In this document: piece by piece, positions 7,489 to 15,448 of the stretch | Layout: each line of letters begins with the position of its first letter | How positions within the stretch are numbered: position 1 is the stretch's first letter | Source: Evansella halocellulosilytica | Lineage (GTDB): Bacteria > Bacillota > Bacilli > Bacillales > Salisediminibacteriaceae | NCBI RefSeq assembly: GCF_002335745.1 | Contig: NZ_NIST01000001.1 | Location: forward strand, 2,142,039 to 2,206,038 | Direction: 5' to 3' | Length of the DNA: 64,000 nt | Translations under genes and position numbers: made by a program | Notes under the pieces: model-generated | The model's database searches: none | What the model was told of the DNA's origin: nothing | The model's input: the letters and a program-made list of their open reading frames with translations, nothing else

Positions 7489-8271
7489 ATGAAAGATATG
7501 ACTTATACGATTAGTGAATTTGCCCGGCGAACGGGGTTGACGGTTAGGACTCTTCGCTTTTATGAAGAAGTGAATTTGCTAGTACCGAAAAATTTTAATG
7601 ATGCAGGCCATCGTCTTTATGGGATCGATGAACTTAAGACATTACAACAAATTCAATCATTGAAGTTTATCGGGTATTCTTTACAAGAAATTCAACAGCT
7701 CCTACGAGAGTCAACTCCTTACTCCGAGTCATTTGAAAAGTCACTTTCTATGCAGCATAAATTGTTAACAGAAAAGAGAGATGAAATAGACAGAGCAAGA
7801 AATGCGGTCGAAACGATGCAGGTTCTTTTACAACAAGGCCACGAGCTCAATTGGTCAATTGTAAGTCCATTACTACACAGTATGAAGAACGAAGAAGAGC
7901 ATAAAGAATGGATGAAAGAATACTTCTCAGAGGATTTTGTGAATAACGTGTATAACCTTTCAAAAGAAGAAAGACAATCTCTTGATATTGAATGGGTTAA
8001 TTTATTAGCAAAGCTTAAAACACTTGTGAAAAATAATGTCTCACCACAGTCTGATGAAGCGAAAGCTGTTCTACTTGAATTAATAGATCTTGTTTTCAAA
8101 TATGTTGATAAAGAAGAATTTACAAAAGGGTTAGAGGAAAATTATGAGGAAATAAGTAAGGATATGGACGATTTTCGTTTCCCAAACTTTTTTACCGAGG
8201 AAGAAGAACAATTTTTAGATAGCATATCAAAGGCGTTTGAAGAGGGAAGCCAGAATCAAAAGGATGAATAA
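7489..8271 (+). CDS. MerR-family regulator with TipAS-like C-terminal domain
   Basis: A 260-residue protein. Residues 4-75 are a MerR winged helix (YTISEFARRTGLTVRTLRFYEE, then GHRLYGIDELKTLQQI). A coiled-coil dimerisation helix follows (about 80-115). The helical C-terminal half (about 130-250, EERQSLDIEWVNLLAKLKTLV) resembles the TipAS-type drug-binding fold seen in multidrug-sensing MerR proteins. GAAAGGGTG precedes ATG 7489. The neighbours are lipoprotein genes, with no obvious efflux target adjacent, so the ligand and regulon remain unknown. Confidence 0.88.
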   Translation: MKDMTYTISEFARRTGLTVRTLRFYEEVNLLVPKNFNDAGHRLYGIDELKTLQQIQSLKFIGYSLQEIQQLLRESTPYSESFEKSLSMQHKLLTEKRDEIDRARNAVETMQVLLQQGHELNWSIVSPLLHSMKNEEEHKEWMKEYFSEDFVNNVYNLSKEERQSLDIEWVNLLAKLKTLVKNNVSPQSDEAKAVLLELIDLVFKYVDKEEFTKGLEENYEEISKDMDDFRFPNFFTEEEEQFLDSISKAFEEGSQNQKDE

Positions 8272-8322
8272 GTCCAACGAGTGCAAATTAATGGTGTTTC
8301 ATTAGTACAATAAAGATAGGTG

Positions 8323-8352
8323 AAAAGCGTCTCTATGTAGAGGCGCTTTTTA
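8323..8352 (+). terminator. Terminator after the MerR gene
   Basis: AAAAGCGTCTCT and AGAGGCGCTTTTT pair around ATGT, with a T-run. Confidence 0.88.
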
Positions 8353-8415
8353 CAATTCATAAAAATTAAAAGGATAAGAATGTTAAAATTAAAATAGATT
8401 TTTGGGAGGGATCAC

Positions 8416-8609
8416 GTGCGACACTTTACTAAAAAAAGGTTCACCATATTGCTTCTTTCCACTTTCCTTCTTGTCTTTTAAGAGGTAATAGTACCGTCAA
8501 GAGGAGATTTTGGGCTCCTTGGTGGTAGGAAAAGTCGTAATAGAGCCGTCAAGAAGAGATTATGAGCCTCCAGAGAGCTTTACTTCAAGAAGGAAGTAAG
8601 GTTTTTTTA
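8416..8609 (+). pseudogene. Decayed exported-protein gene remnant
   Basis: GGGAGGG followed by GTG 8416 opens a 21-codon frame, MRHFTKKRFTILLLSTFLLVF, which looks like a signal peptide but stops at once. Beyond it is an imperfect direct repeat (TACCGTCAAGAGGAGATT near 8489, GAGCCGTCAAGAAGAGATT near 8552) and a terminator (TTACTTC...GGAAGTAA then T8, about 8578-8609). A reading DFGLLGG at about 8505 recalls GLLGGDF of the lipoprotein at 6928, so this may be a degenerate paralogue. That link is weak. Confidence 0.4.
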
Positions 8610-8781
8610 TAGAAGTATTGGGTGAATCATTAAAGTGAAAATAAGAATTGGAAATCGTTATATTTATAAGCTGCTAAGAATTTAGAAACGTTTAAAAAAT
8701 AAAAACGTCGATTTTAAATAGAAGGGATAAAATTCCAGATTACTTTATCCCATCAATAACGTTTCTTAAGGAGGTAAGCTT

Positions 8782-9252
8782 ATAAAAAGGTTAGTAATCA
8801 TATTACTACTTATTACTGTCACTATATTGGCTAGCTGCTATGGAGAGGAAGAAGATGGAATTCAAGAAGGTAAAACGAAATTACCTTTTCCTGAGGTCAT
8901 TGTAGGTACAAGCAATATCCCAATTGTTCAAGGAGGGTATTGTTTGTATAAAAGCGAGGATGACAGAGATTGGAACGAATGTGCTGACGCTCCTTCTATA
9001 CCACAAATTTTAGAGGGAAAGAGACCTACTGTAGTATCAAAAAATACCGATATATCTATCAACTTTGTATCCTCCGATAAGCCAAGTGATGTATACATCA
9101 CTCAAATGAAACAAAATGAAGATAAAGTCTCTAATCAAGAATTAGAAACCCCTTCAGAACCAGGAATTTATTATTATGACATTTTTGTAAGGTGGGATGA
9201 TCATCATCTTAATGCTGATTCATCATATGCCTTCGTGATTGAAATTAAGTAG
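8782..9252 (+). CDS. Lipoprotein gene with apparent ATA start codon
   Basis: The frame encodes 156 residues beginning KRLVIILLLITVTILASC after the start, a textbook lipoprotein signal with lipobox LASC. A strong TAAGGAGGT (8767-8775) sits at ideal spacing, yet the codon at 8782 is ATA, not ATG. No GTG, TTG or ATG occurs in frame until TTG 8827, which would remove the signal peptide. Either an ATG has mutated to ATA and expression is poor, or ATA is used. The mature part (GTSNIPIVQGGYCLY, GIYYYDIFVRWDD) is a small beta-rich domain of unknown role seen in Bacillus lipoproteins. Confidence 0.65.
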   Translation: MKRLVIILLLITVTILASCYGEEEDGIQEGKTKLPFPEVIVGTSNIPIVQGGYCLYKSEDDRDWNECADAPSIPQILEGKRPTVVSKNTDISINFVSSDKPSDVYITQMKQNEDKVSNQELETPSEPGIYYYDIFVRWDDHHLNADSSYAFVIEIK

Positions 9253-9304
9253 CATTAGTATTTTTTGACGACGAAGTAAAAAACTGTTTTTTGGGGTGAT
9301 TTGT

Positions 9305-10186
9305 TTGTTAACGGAAGTAGAGTTCGTTTTAGATGCCCGAGCAACATTAGGTGAAGGACCTTGCTGGAATCCAGAACTACAGTCGTTGTATTGGGTTGAC
9401 ATTATCGAAAATAAAGTATGTATTTTTGACCCAAAGATGAACAAAAATCGAGAAATTCAGTTCGAGCAGCATGTTAGTGCTGTCGTTCCAAAGAGCTGGA
9501 ACAAAGCGGTTGTCACTTTAGAAGATGGTTTTTATGAATTACACTTGCAAACAGAAACTCTCTCTTTAATTCGTGAAATCGAGAGCCGATTCCCGAATAA
9601 TCGATTTAACGATGGAAAGTGTGACGCTTATGGACGTTTTTGGGCAGGTACGATGAATAAAGTTAATCCTCATGAGAAACAGGGAGCGCTATATTGTTTG
9701 GATACGGATAGGACTGTAACGATGAAACTAAATAAGGTCGGTATTTCAAATGGGATTGCCTGGTCGAAAGATAATCAGTATATGTATTACATCGATACAC
9801 TTACTCAAAAAGTAGTACGCTATCGCTTTCACATTCAATTTGGGGAAATCGAACATCCTGTTGAGATTATAAGTTTTGCTGAAGAAGAAGGATTTCCTGA
9901 TGGGATGACAATTGATGAAGAAGGTATGCTCTGGATCGCCCATTGGGGAGGCTCGAAAGTATCACGGTGGAATCCGGACTCTGGAGAAAAATTAACTGCA
10001 ATTGACGTCCCTGCTTTAAATGTTACTTCTTGTACATTCGGAGGACCTGATTTATCTGATTTATACGTTACGACGGCCAGGGATGGGATGAACGAGAGTC
10101 AACTGGAGAAATATCCTTATTCCGGAGGATTGTTTAAAATAAAAACAGGGGTTAAAGGAACGTCGGCATGTTTTTATAAAGGTTAA
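9305..10186 (+). CDS. SMP-30/gluconolactonase/LRE family hydrolase
   Basis: A 293-residue six-bladed beta-propeller enzyme. Family motifs are LGEGPCWNPE near the N-terminus (metal-binding Glu), NRFNDGKCDAYGRFWAGTM, SNGIAWSKDNQYMYYIDT and GFPDGMTIDEEGMLWIAHWGG, covering the Glu, Asn and Asp ligands of the divalent metal site. Members hydrolyse sugar lactones, for example gluconolactone or arabinonolactone, in the cytoplasm. The start is taken as TTG 9305 after GGGGTGAT. GTG 9296 is possible but overlaps the binding site. No sugar dehydrogenase is adjacent, so the substrate is unknown. Confidence 0.85.
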   Translation: MLTEVEFVLDARATLGEGPCWNPELQSLYWVDIIENKVCIFDPKMNKNREIQFEQHVSAVVPKSWNKAVVTLEDGFYELHLQTETLSLIREIESRFPNNRFNDGKCDAYGRFWAGTMNKVNPHEKQGALYCLDTDRTVTMKLNKVGISNGIAWSKDNQYMYYIDTLTQKVVRYRFHIQFGEIEHPVEIISFAEEEGFPDGMTIDEEGMLWIAHWGGSKVSRWNPDSGEKLTAIDVPALNVTSCTFGGPDLSDLYVTTARDGMNESQLEKYPYSGGLFKIKTGVKGTSACFYKG

Positions 10187-10385
10187 TATGTGCGGACACT
10201 CGATACGCTAAATGACACTAATACGGTGGTTTATAAGAGTTGACGGCGAGGAGATACGCTATTCGCTTATAAGAGTACAACTTTTGAGTGGTTTTTGTAA
10301 AATAGCGAATTCATTGTCCACTGCTACAACAGGAGTAGATATGAGGTAATAACGAACTCCATGTCCGCCAAAAGAAAAGAGGTAA

Positions 10386-11030
10386 ATGGTGATTATTAAA
10401 CGAATTACGTGCGATGTAAAAGAGGATCAAAAGCTGGAATTCTATGAATATCAAAAACAATGGAAGCCTCTAAGTGATGTTCAAGGTTTCTTAGGTCAAA
10501 TTGGAGGTTGGAATAAAAAAGATCCTCTTAAAGCTTGTATTTATTCATTTTGGCAGAGTGAAACAGATTATCAACATTTCATGAGAGAGATCCATGACGA
10601 TATGTTTGTCAGTTCAGGGCAAGAAGAAACGTACCATTCCATTAATGTAAACTTATTTCAAGAACAGTTGAGTCTTCCTGGCTCTGAAAACAATATTGTA
10701 CCTATTTTAAGGAGTAGTCGCTATTGTCGTATTGCCTTACCTGAAGTGAGAGAAGAGAAAGTCAAGCACTTTGTTGACATGCAAAAAAATGTTTGGAATT
10801 TTGGTATGAAAAAATGTAATGGCATGCTTGGTGGAACATTTGCATGCGCACTCAATGATAGAAGTAACTTTCTAGTTTTTTCAGGCTGGAAGACAAAAGA
10901 TGACCATCAAAAATATATGGAGGATCATTTCCCTGATTTATTCAAAAACGCTAGTCCTCATAATGATGTTTTGAACCTTAAAGGAGAACAATTTGAAGTG
11001 GAAGAAGCATGGGTTGTTTTACCTACTTGA
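10386..11030 (+). CDS. YdbC/DUF4937-like protein (dimeric alpha-beta barrel)
   Basis: A 214-residue protein made of two ABM-like alpha-beta repeats (about 1-95 and 110-214). It includes FLGQIGGWNKKDPLKACIYSFWQS and a matching FLVFSGWKTKDDHQKYMEDHF in the second half. This resembles the DUF4937 proteins of Bacillus (YdbC), whose function is unknown. The start may be ATG 10386 or GTG 10389; AAAGAGGT is nearer the spacing for GTG. It is followed by a terminator at 11044-11080. Confidence 0.7.
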   Translation: MVIIKRITCDVKEDQKLEFYEYQKQWKPLSDVQGFLGQIGGWNKKDPLKACIYSFWQSETDYQHFMREIHDDMFVSSGQEETYHSINVNLFQEQLSLPGSENNIVPILRSSRYCRIALPEVREEKVKHFVDMQKNVWNFGMKKCNGMLGGTFACALNDRSNFLVFSGWKTKDDHQKYMEDHFPDLFKNASPHNDVLNLKGEQFEVEEAWVVLPT

Positions 11031-11043
11031 TTTTTTACTGACT

Positions 11044-11080
11044 GAGGCCTTACTTAAAGAAAGAAGTAAGGTCTTTTTTT
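11044..11080 (+). terminator. Terminator after the YdbC-like gene
   Basis: CCTTACTT and AAGTAAGG pair around AAAGAAAG, followed by TCTTTTTTT. The sequence closely resembles the terminator at 8578-8609. Confidence 0.88.
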
Positions 11081-11108
11081 GAGAAGGCTGCAAAAAGGAG
11101 GATAAACA

Positions 11109-11540
11109 ATGAATATTAGGGACGTTAACATGGAGGATATACCTGACGTCGTTCCTTTAATGGAGCAACTTGGTTATCCTGCCTCAGTTGAACAATTAAG
11201 AAACAGGTTTACAAAAATAATAGCGAATAAAAGCTACCACACTTTCATTGCAGATCTCGATGGGAAGATTGTAGCGTTGGCAGGATTATGTACAAGTATT
11301 TTCTATGAGCATGATGGTTATTATGTTCGTATTGTCGCTTTTGTTGTAGATGAAAATTATCGTGGAAAAGGGATAGGAAAACAACTTCTGCAAAAGGTAG
11401 AAGAATGGGCAAAAGAGCAAGGCGCTATTGCGATTTCATTAAACACAGGAACTCGTGAAGAAAGACAAGGAGCACACCAATTTTATATGAGCATGGGATT
11501 CGAACCGAAAAGTATCGGATTTAGTAAGGAAATAGAGTAA
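11109..11540 (+). CDS. GNAT-family N-acetyltransferase
   Basis: A 143-residue acetyl-CoA-dependent acyltransferase. The acetyl-CoA pyrophosphate-binding motif is VDENYRGKGIGKQLLQKVEEW (R/QxxGxG/A: RGKGIG). The C-terminal motif AHQFYMSMGFEPKSIGFSKE is typical of the fold. AAAGGAGG precedes ATG. The acceptor cannot be predicted. Confidence 0.9.
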   Translation: MNIRDVNMEDIPDVVPLMEQLGYPASVEQLRNRFTKIIANKSYHTFIADLDGKIVALAGLCTSIFYEHDGYYVRIVAFVVDENYRGKGIGKQLLQKVEEWAKEQGAIAISLNTGTREERQGAHQFYMSMGFEPKSIGFSKEIE

Positions 11541-11555
11541 AAGGAGATCTAGCAA

Positions 11556-12061
11556 TTGATAGACTAAGAATTTTTTCACGATTTTGCAACACTATTTCTC
11601 ATCATTTATGTCATTTATGATCTCATTCGTAATAGAAGAAAGCAACGTTCGCTACTAAAAAGATTCGTTTTTACAGCTTTATTTATTACATGATTAACGT
11701 TATAAAATTTACGATATTCCCAATTATGTTTATACCATTTGATTTATCGGTTCAATTTGTTCCATTTTACTTTGTTATAGATTCTTTTAAGAGCGGCTAT
11801 GTTGCGAGAGCATATATTGAAAACTTTATCTTATTACTACCTTTAGGACTGTATGTGCCACTTTTATTTGAGCGTTTTGGGAAAGCACAGATAACGATTT
11901 TTATGGCATTTTTAGTAAGTACATCGATCGAGACTTTACAATTAATGATCGGTTTAACAGTTGGGTCCTATCGAACTTTTAATGTTGATGACATCACTTT
12001 GAACATAGCAGGGCCAAGTATTGGGTATTACACATTTTTAACGTGCTTTCTATCATTATAA
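11556..12061 (+). pseudogene. Broken VanZ-like membrane protein gene
   Basis: Starting from TTG 11556 (AAAGGAGAT upstream) the frame meets TAA at 11565-11567. It then reads FATLFLIIYVIYDLIRNRR and RSLLK. At an A5 run (11657-11661) the homology jumps frame to KIRFYSFIYYMINVIKFTIF and continues in the open part (ATG 11690-12061) with ENFILLLPLGLYVPLLFERF, STSIETLQLMIG and FNVDDITLNIAG, all VanZ-family motifs. One extra A would restore the frame. The two lesions make it a probable pseudogene. Intact VanZ-like proteins are multi-helix membrane proteins sometimes linked to teicoplanin tolerance. Confidence 0.75.
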
Positions 12062-12176
12062 AAGATATAATATTCATTTTCTAAAATGGGCACGCTAACT
12101 CGCTTTATCCGTGAAACGACTACATAAATATTTGTTTGTATGAAGGGGCAAATTAGCGACAGAGGTGATCATTCAG

Positions 12177-12608
12177 ATGAAAAAGTACTTTATTCTAATA
12201 TTAATGTTAATCACTCTGTCGATTCCATTGACCGTTCATGCTCAACCGGAAACATGCCCAAATGTAAATGAATTAGAGAAAGTTACGATAGACGATAAAG
12301 ACGGTTTTTTAAAAGCATTAGAAACAATTATTCCAGAAACATATGAAAAAGGTGATATGGCAGACAAGTACTCGGAGTGGCGGATAAGAACTGCTCTTCC
12401 TTTTCCAAAAACTGTGGGGATTGAAACGGATGAAATTTATTATGAAATGGCTAAAAACTTTTGTGGGAATGAGGTTGCGGATAAATCTTGGTTAGCAAGG
12501 ATCTACTTCCCAAAATGGGAGGGGATAAGTGTCAGTGCATCAGAGGGGCAAATTTTCCTCGCAAAAAGTACAGAAAAAGGTTGGTTTGTTTGGTTTAGAT
12601 ACCATTAA
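12177..12608 (+). CDS. Secreted protein of unknown function
   Basis: A 143-residue protein with a clear Sec signal peptide (MKKYFILILMLITLSIPL) and a probable cleavage site VHA-QP. The mature part has two cysteines (ETCPNV and KNFCGN) that could form a disulphide, and aromatic-rich C-terminal strands (GWFVWFRYH). ATG 12177 follows GAGGTGATC by nine bases. I do not recognise the family. It is probably an exported single-domain protein; no neighbour suggests a role. Confidence 0.65.
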   Translation: MKKYFILILMLITLSIPLTVHAQPETCPNVNELEKVTIDDKDGFLKALETIIPETYEKGDMADKYSEWRIRTALPFPKTVGIETDEIYYEMAKNFCGNEVADKSWLARIYFPKWEGISVSASEGQIFLAKSTEKGWFVWFRYH

Positions 12609-12689
12609 CTTTTTTCAACTTCTTGTAGGGATAAGTACAATAAGAACCGAAATGAGAGAATCAGGTGGTTCTCATGAGGAGGGAGGAGA

Positions 12690-13595
12690 ATGGCAAATAA
12701 GAATAAAAGTGTGAAATTTAAAAAAGTTGTTCAGCGTATGAATTCCGAAAGTGAACTGCTTCGATCATGGGAAATGACTGGAGGTATTTCTGCTACGGTA
12801 ACTGGAATTGAAGTTTTACGATCAAATGGAGAGGTGCAAAAATTGGTCGTACGTCAGCATGGGGAAGTTGACTTGCAAGGAAATCCGCTTGCTGCAGTAG
12901 CTGAATATAAGCTGCTACAACTACTAAAAACTGCGAGGGTTCCTGTACCGACTCCTTATGATTATGATCAAACAGGTGATATTCTTTCTTCACCGTATGT
13001 AGTAATTGAATTTATCGAAGGTGAGACAGTTTTCTCGCCATCAAATATACACTTATATATAGAACAGTTAGCCGCAATGTTAGTAAAGCTGCATCGTGTC
13101 GATCTGACGAGCTGGGATCTGTCTTATTTGCCAAAACAAGATAAAGTGTTGCTAACACTCATTCGTAAAGCAGAAGCAAATTATGAAAATTTGAAAAGTG
13201 AATTAAAAACCTTTTTGTCCATTAAATCGAATACGAATAAAAACGTCATCCTTCATGGCGATTTTTGGCCAGGAAATACGTTGTGGAAAGATGAAAAACT
13301 GGTAGCTGTTATCGACTGGGAAGATGCCGCAATAGGTGACCCACTTTTTGATGTCGCGAATGCGCGCTTAGAATTATTATGGGCATTTGACGATGAGGCA
13401 ATGAAAAAATTTACGACATTGTATCAGTTTTTTATGCCAACTGTTGATTTCACGAATTTGCCCTATTGGGATTTATTCGCAGCGTTACGTCATGCAAGGT
13501 TTCCGGAGTGGGGATTGGAAAAGAGCATCGAAAGTGCAATGAGGGAAAAACATCAATGGTTTATTGATCAAGCTTTTAATACGATTCAAGGATAA
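12690..13595 (+). CDS. Aminoglycoside phosphotransferase-like kinase (APH family)
   Basis: A 301-residue protein kinase-like phosphotransferase. The N-lobe has GGISATVTGIEVL and a lysine/valine strand, LVVRQ. The catalytic loop is HGDFWPGNTLW (Brenner-type HGDxxxxN) and the metal motif is VIDWEDAAIGDPLFDVA. Family members phosphorylate small hydroxylated molecules; this branch is usually annotated phosphotransferase family protein and resistance is not implied. The ribosome binding site GGAGGGAGGAG is strong. It is followed by a hairpin at 13597-13628. Confidence 0.85.
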   Translation: MANKNKSVKFKKVVQRMNSESELLRSWEMTGGISATVTGIEVLRSNGEVQKLVVRQHGEVDLQGNPLAAVAEYKLLQLLKTARVPVPTPYDYDQTGDILSSPYVVIEFIEGETVFSPSNIHLYIEQLAAMLVKLHRVDLTSWDLSYLPKQDKVLLTLIRKAEANYENLKSELKTFLSIKSNTNKNVILHGDFWPGNTLWKDEKLVAVIDWEDAAIGDPLFDVANARLELLWAFDDEAMKKFTTLYQFFMPTVDFTNLPYWDLFAALRHARFPEWGLEKSIESAMREKHQWFIDQAFNTIQG

Positions 13596-13596
13596 A

Positions 13597-13628
13597 GCTG
13601 TTTGAGATTATGCTAAACCTCAAACAGC
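13597..13628. terminator. Hairpin between convergent genes
   Basis: GCTGTTTGAG pairs with CTCAAACAGC, lying between the 3' ends of the phosphotransferase (+) and His-rich (-) genes. Neither side has a long T-run, so its efficiency as a terminator is uncertain. Confidence 0.55.
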
Positions 13629-13636
13629 GCTAATCG

Positions 13637-13882
13637 TTAATACATCTTAGGGTAGTATGGTCCTCTAAATGGCCTCCACCAAGCTTCGACCGTGTTCCAT
13701 GCTGTTTGAAAGTCTTGTCCTCTCCCCATCAAGTATCCGATTGCCACAGCTTCTCTTAATGCATGTTCAAAGCCTAGGTGCTGTGCCTCTCTTAGTCCAT
13801 GGCTAACTGCAGGCTCTATAATCGAAAGTGTTTCTTGCGCTTCGTGGTGATGATGTGGATGGTGATGATGATGGTTATTCAT
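13637..13882 (-). CDS. Small histidine-rich protein, possibly sporulation-expressed
   Basis: An 81-residue protein starting MNNHHHHHPHHHHEAQ, a natural cluster of nine histidines likely to bind Ni, Zn or Cu. A conserved-looking domain follows (SHGLREAQHLGFEHALREAVAIGYLMGRG) and a tryptophan/tyrosine-rich tail (EAWWRPFRGPYYPKMY). ATG 13882 is chosen because AAAGGCGTG lies ten bases upstream; ATG 13900 lacks a site. About 45 bases upstream is a good sigma-K-type promoter. Surface-exposed spore proteins often have such tails, so a coat role is inferred. No family was recognised with certainty. Confidence 0.65.
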   Translation of the reverse strand: MNNHHHHHPHHHHEAQETLSIIEPAVSHGLREAQHLGFEHALREAVAIGYLMGRGQDFQTAWNTVEAWWRPFRGPYYPKMY

Positions 13883-13925
13883 ATAAATCACGCCTTTCAT
13901 TTGTAATCATGGCTCTATTCCTTTT

Positions 13926-13951
13926 TAATGTATGATTAGGTGGGTATTTGT
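13926..13951 (-). promoter_or_regulatory. Candidate sigma-K promoter of the His-rich gene
   Basis: On the minus strand CATACATTA (-10 consensus CATAnnnTA) is preceded 15 bases upstream by AC (-35). This matches the mother-cell sigma-K pattern; the match is short and untested. Confidence 0.45.
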
Positions 13952-14104
13952 GGAATAGGCAGGCGTCTGTTTTTTATACGAAAAGAACTTTGAAAACTTA
14001 TAGCCAATCGTTATAACGTCAACTAAGGCTTTTGCCATTAAGACTGGGAAATAAGCTAAGTTTTGTTTATAGGAGATAAAAAATTATTTTAAAGGAGTGC
14101 TTGT

Positions 14105-14584
14105 ATGACCCATGTTCATGAGCTTTTATCTGATCAACTGTTAGCAAATGCAAATGACCCTAGTTTTTACCTTCCTTTTTCGCATTCTGTCGAAAACTTG
14201 ACAGATGAAGAAGCGTTTTGGAAGCCAACGAAAGAGTGCCATTGTATCGCGGAAATTGTTCAACATCTACTTTATTGGAATGAGACGTGGCAAAGAAGGT
14301 TTACAGAGTCTAGTTTTCATGCTGTTCAATCGCCAGAAAATAATGACGAGAGTTTTAATGTTTCGGAAAACGTATCGTTCAAGGAATTAAAAGAGAGATT
14401 GCTAGAGGTGCTGCTAAATTGGCAAAATATCTTATCAGAAGAAAGAGTACAGCAAGATGTAAATGATTTTCCTGTACAGGCAAAATGGTGGGAAATACTT
14501 GGGAATATTACGACTCATAATGCGTATCATATCGGACAAATTATTTATATTCGTAAGCTGCAACAAAATTGGAAAAATGATTAA
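14105..14584 (+). CDS. DinB-superfamily metal-dependent protein
   Basis: A 159-residue four-helix-bundle protein of the DinB/YfiT superfamily. The metal-binding histidines fit HCIAEIVQHLLYWNE (about residue 48) and the C-terminal THNAYHIGQI pair, spaced four apart (about 138 and 142). Members include bacillithiol S-transferases and thiol-dependent detoxification enzymes. The exact substrate is unknown. AAAGGAGTG precedes ATG. The gene is alone, convergent with the racemase gene. Confidence 0.82.
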   Translation: MTHVHELLSDQLLANANDPSFYLPFSHSVENLTDEEAFWKPTKECHCIAEIVQHLLYWNETWQRRFTESSFHAVQSPENNDESFNVSENVSFKELKERLLEVLLNWQNILSEERVQQDVNDFPVQAKWWEILGNITTHNAYHIGQIIYIRKLQQNWKND

Positions 14585-14595
14585 GGATCATACAC

Positions 14596-14635
14596 CTGCC
14601 CCTCCTTGCACGAAGATTTATGTGAGGAGGGGCAG
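14596..14635. terminator. Bidirectional terminator
   Basis: CTGCCCCTCC pairs with GGAGGGGCAG between the convergent DinB-like and racemase genes. Downstream bases AACCTTTT give a modest T-run on the plus strand. Confidence 0.75.
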
Positions 14636-14645
14636 AACCTTTTCC

Positions 14646-15341
14646 TTATTGATCATTCAATGCAAACGAAGCAGCTGCTTTTGAATGTAGCAGAGTCGTA
14701 TCAAATAAAGGCAGTGATGTATCTTCCTGCTTAATGAGGAGGGGAATTTCTGTACATCCTAAAATGACTCCTTGTGCCCCCATATTTTTCAACCTTTCAA
14801 GAATACGTAAATATGCTTGTTTAGAGCTTTCTTTTACGATACCTTGACATAACTCTTCATAAATGACGTTGTGGATCACTTGACGATCGTCATCTGTTGG
14901 AATGATGACATCAATACCGTAGTTGTTTAAACGCTCTTTATAAAAATCTTGTTCCATCGTAAAATTTGTACCGATTAAACCAACAGACGTTACCTCTTGT
15001 TCCTTCATTTTCATAGCTGTTGCATCGGCAATGTGAATGAGCGGGACGTTAATTCCGTTTTCAACTTCTTCAGCCATTTTATGCATCGTATTCGTACAAA
15101 TAACGATAGCTTCAGCTCCGCCTTTTTCCAGTGTTTTTGCAGTATCCACCATATATTTAGTTGCCTTCTCCCACTCACCATTATGTTGTAACTCAACCAT
15201 TTCAGCAAAATTAAACGAATACATTAAGCACTTGGCAGAATGTAATCCCCCTAATTTCTCTTTCACAAACGTATTGATATACCTGTAGTATTCCAAGGAT
15301 GATTCCCAGCTTAGTCCTCCGATCAAACCAATGGTTTTCAT
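14646..15341 (-). CDS. Aspartate/glutamate racemase family protein
   Basis: A 231-residue PLP-independent racemase. The two catalytic cysteines lie in VICTNTMH and ILGCTEIPLL; the N-terminal MKTIGLIGGLSWESSLEYY is characteristic of the YgeA/aspartate racemase group. It probably interconverts L- and D-aspartate or glutamate, or a related acidic amino acid. ATG 15341 follows AAGGAGGAATCGGT; the upstream extension (MIHKKEGG) is the ribosome binding region translated. It is divergent from a MocR-type regulator 107 bases away, which probably controls it. Confidence 0.88.
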   Translation of the reverse strand: MKTIGLIGGLSWESSLEYYRYINTFVKEKLGGLHSAKCLMYSFNFAEMVELQHNGEWEKATKYMVDTAKTLEKGGAEAIVICTNTMHKMAEEVENGINVPLIHIADATAMKMKEQEVTSVGLIGTNFTMEQDFYKERLNNYGIDVIIPTDDDRQVIHNVIYEELCQGIVKESSKQAYLRILERLKNMGAQGVILGCTEIPLLIKQEDTSLPLFDTTLLHSKAAASFALNDQ

Positions 15342-15375
15342 ACCGATTCCTCCTTCTTTTTTATGGATCATATCA

Positions 15376-15402
15376 TGCTATACTGGTATATAATAGATCC
15401 AA
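15376..15402. promoter_or_regulatory. Candidate MocR operator/promoter between racemase and regulator
   Basis: The dyad TATACTGGTATA (about 15379-15390), which contains ATACCA on the minus strand, is followed at once by TATAAT. ATACCA boxes bind the MocR protein GabR. A second ACCA box (TAGTACCAATTC) lies about 30 bases downstream. Binding is inferred. Confidence 0.4.
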
Positions 15403-15448
15403 ACAATGTAGAGTTTTATAGTACCAATTCAGGTGGGAGGGTCTCGTT

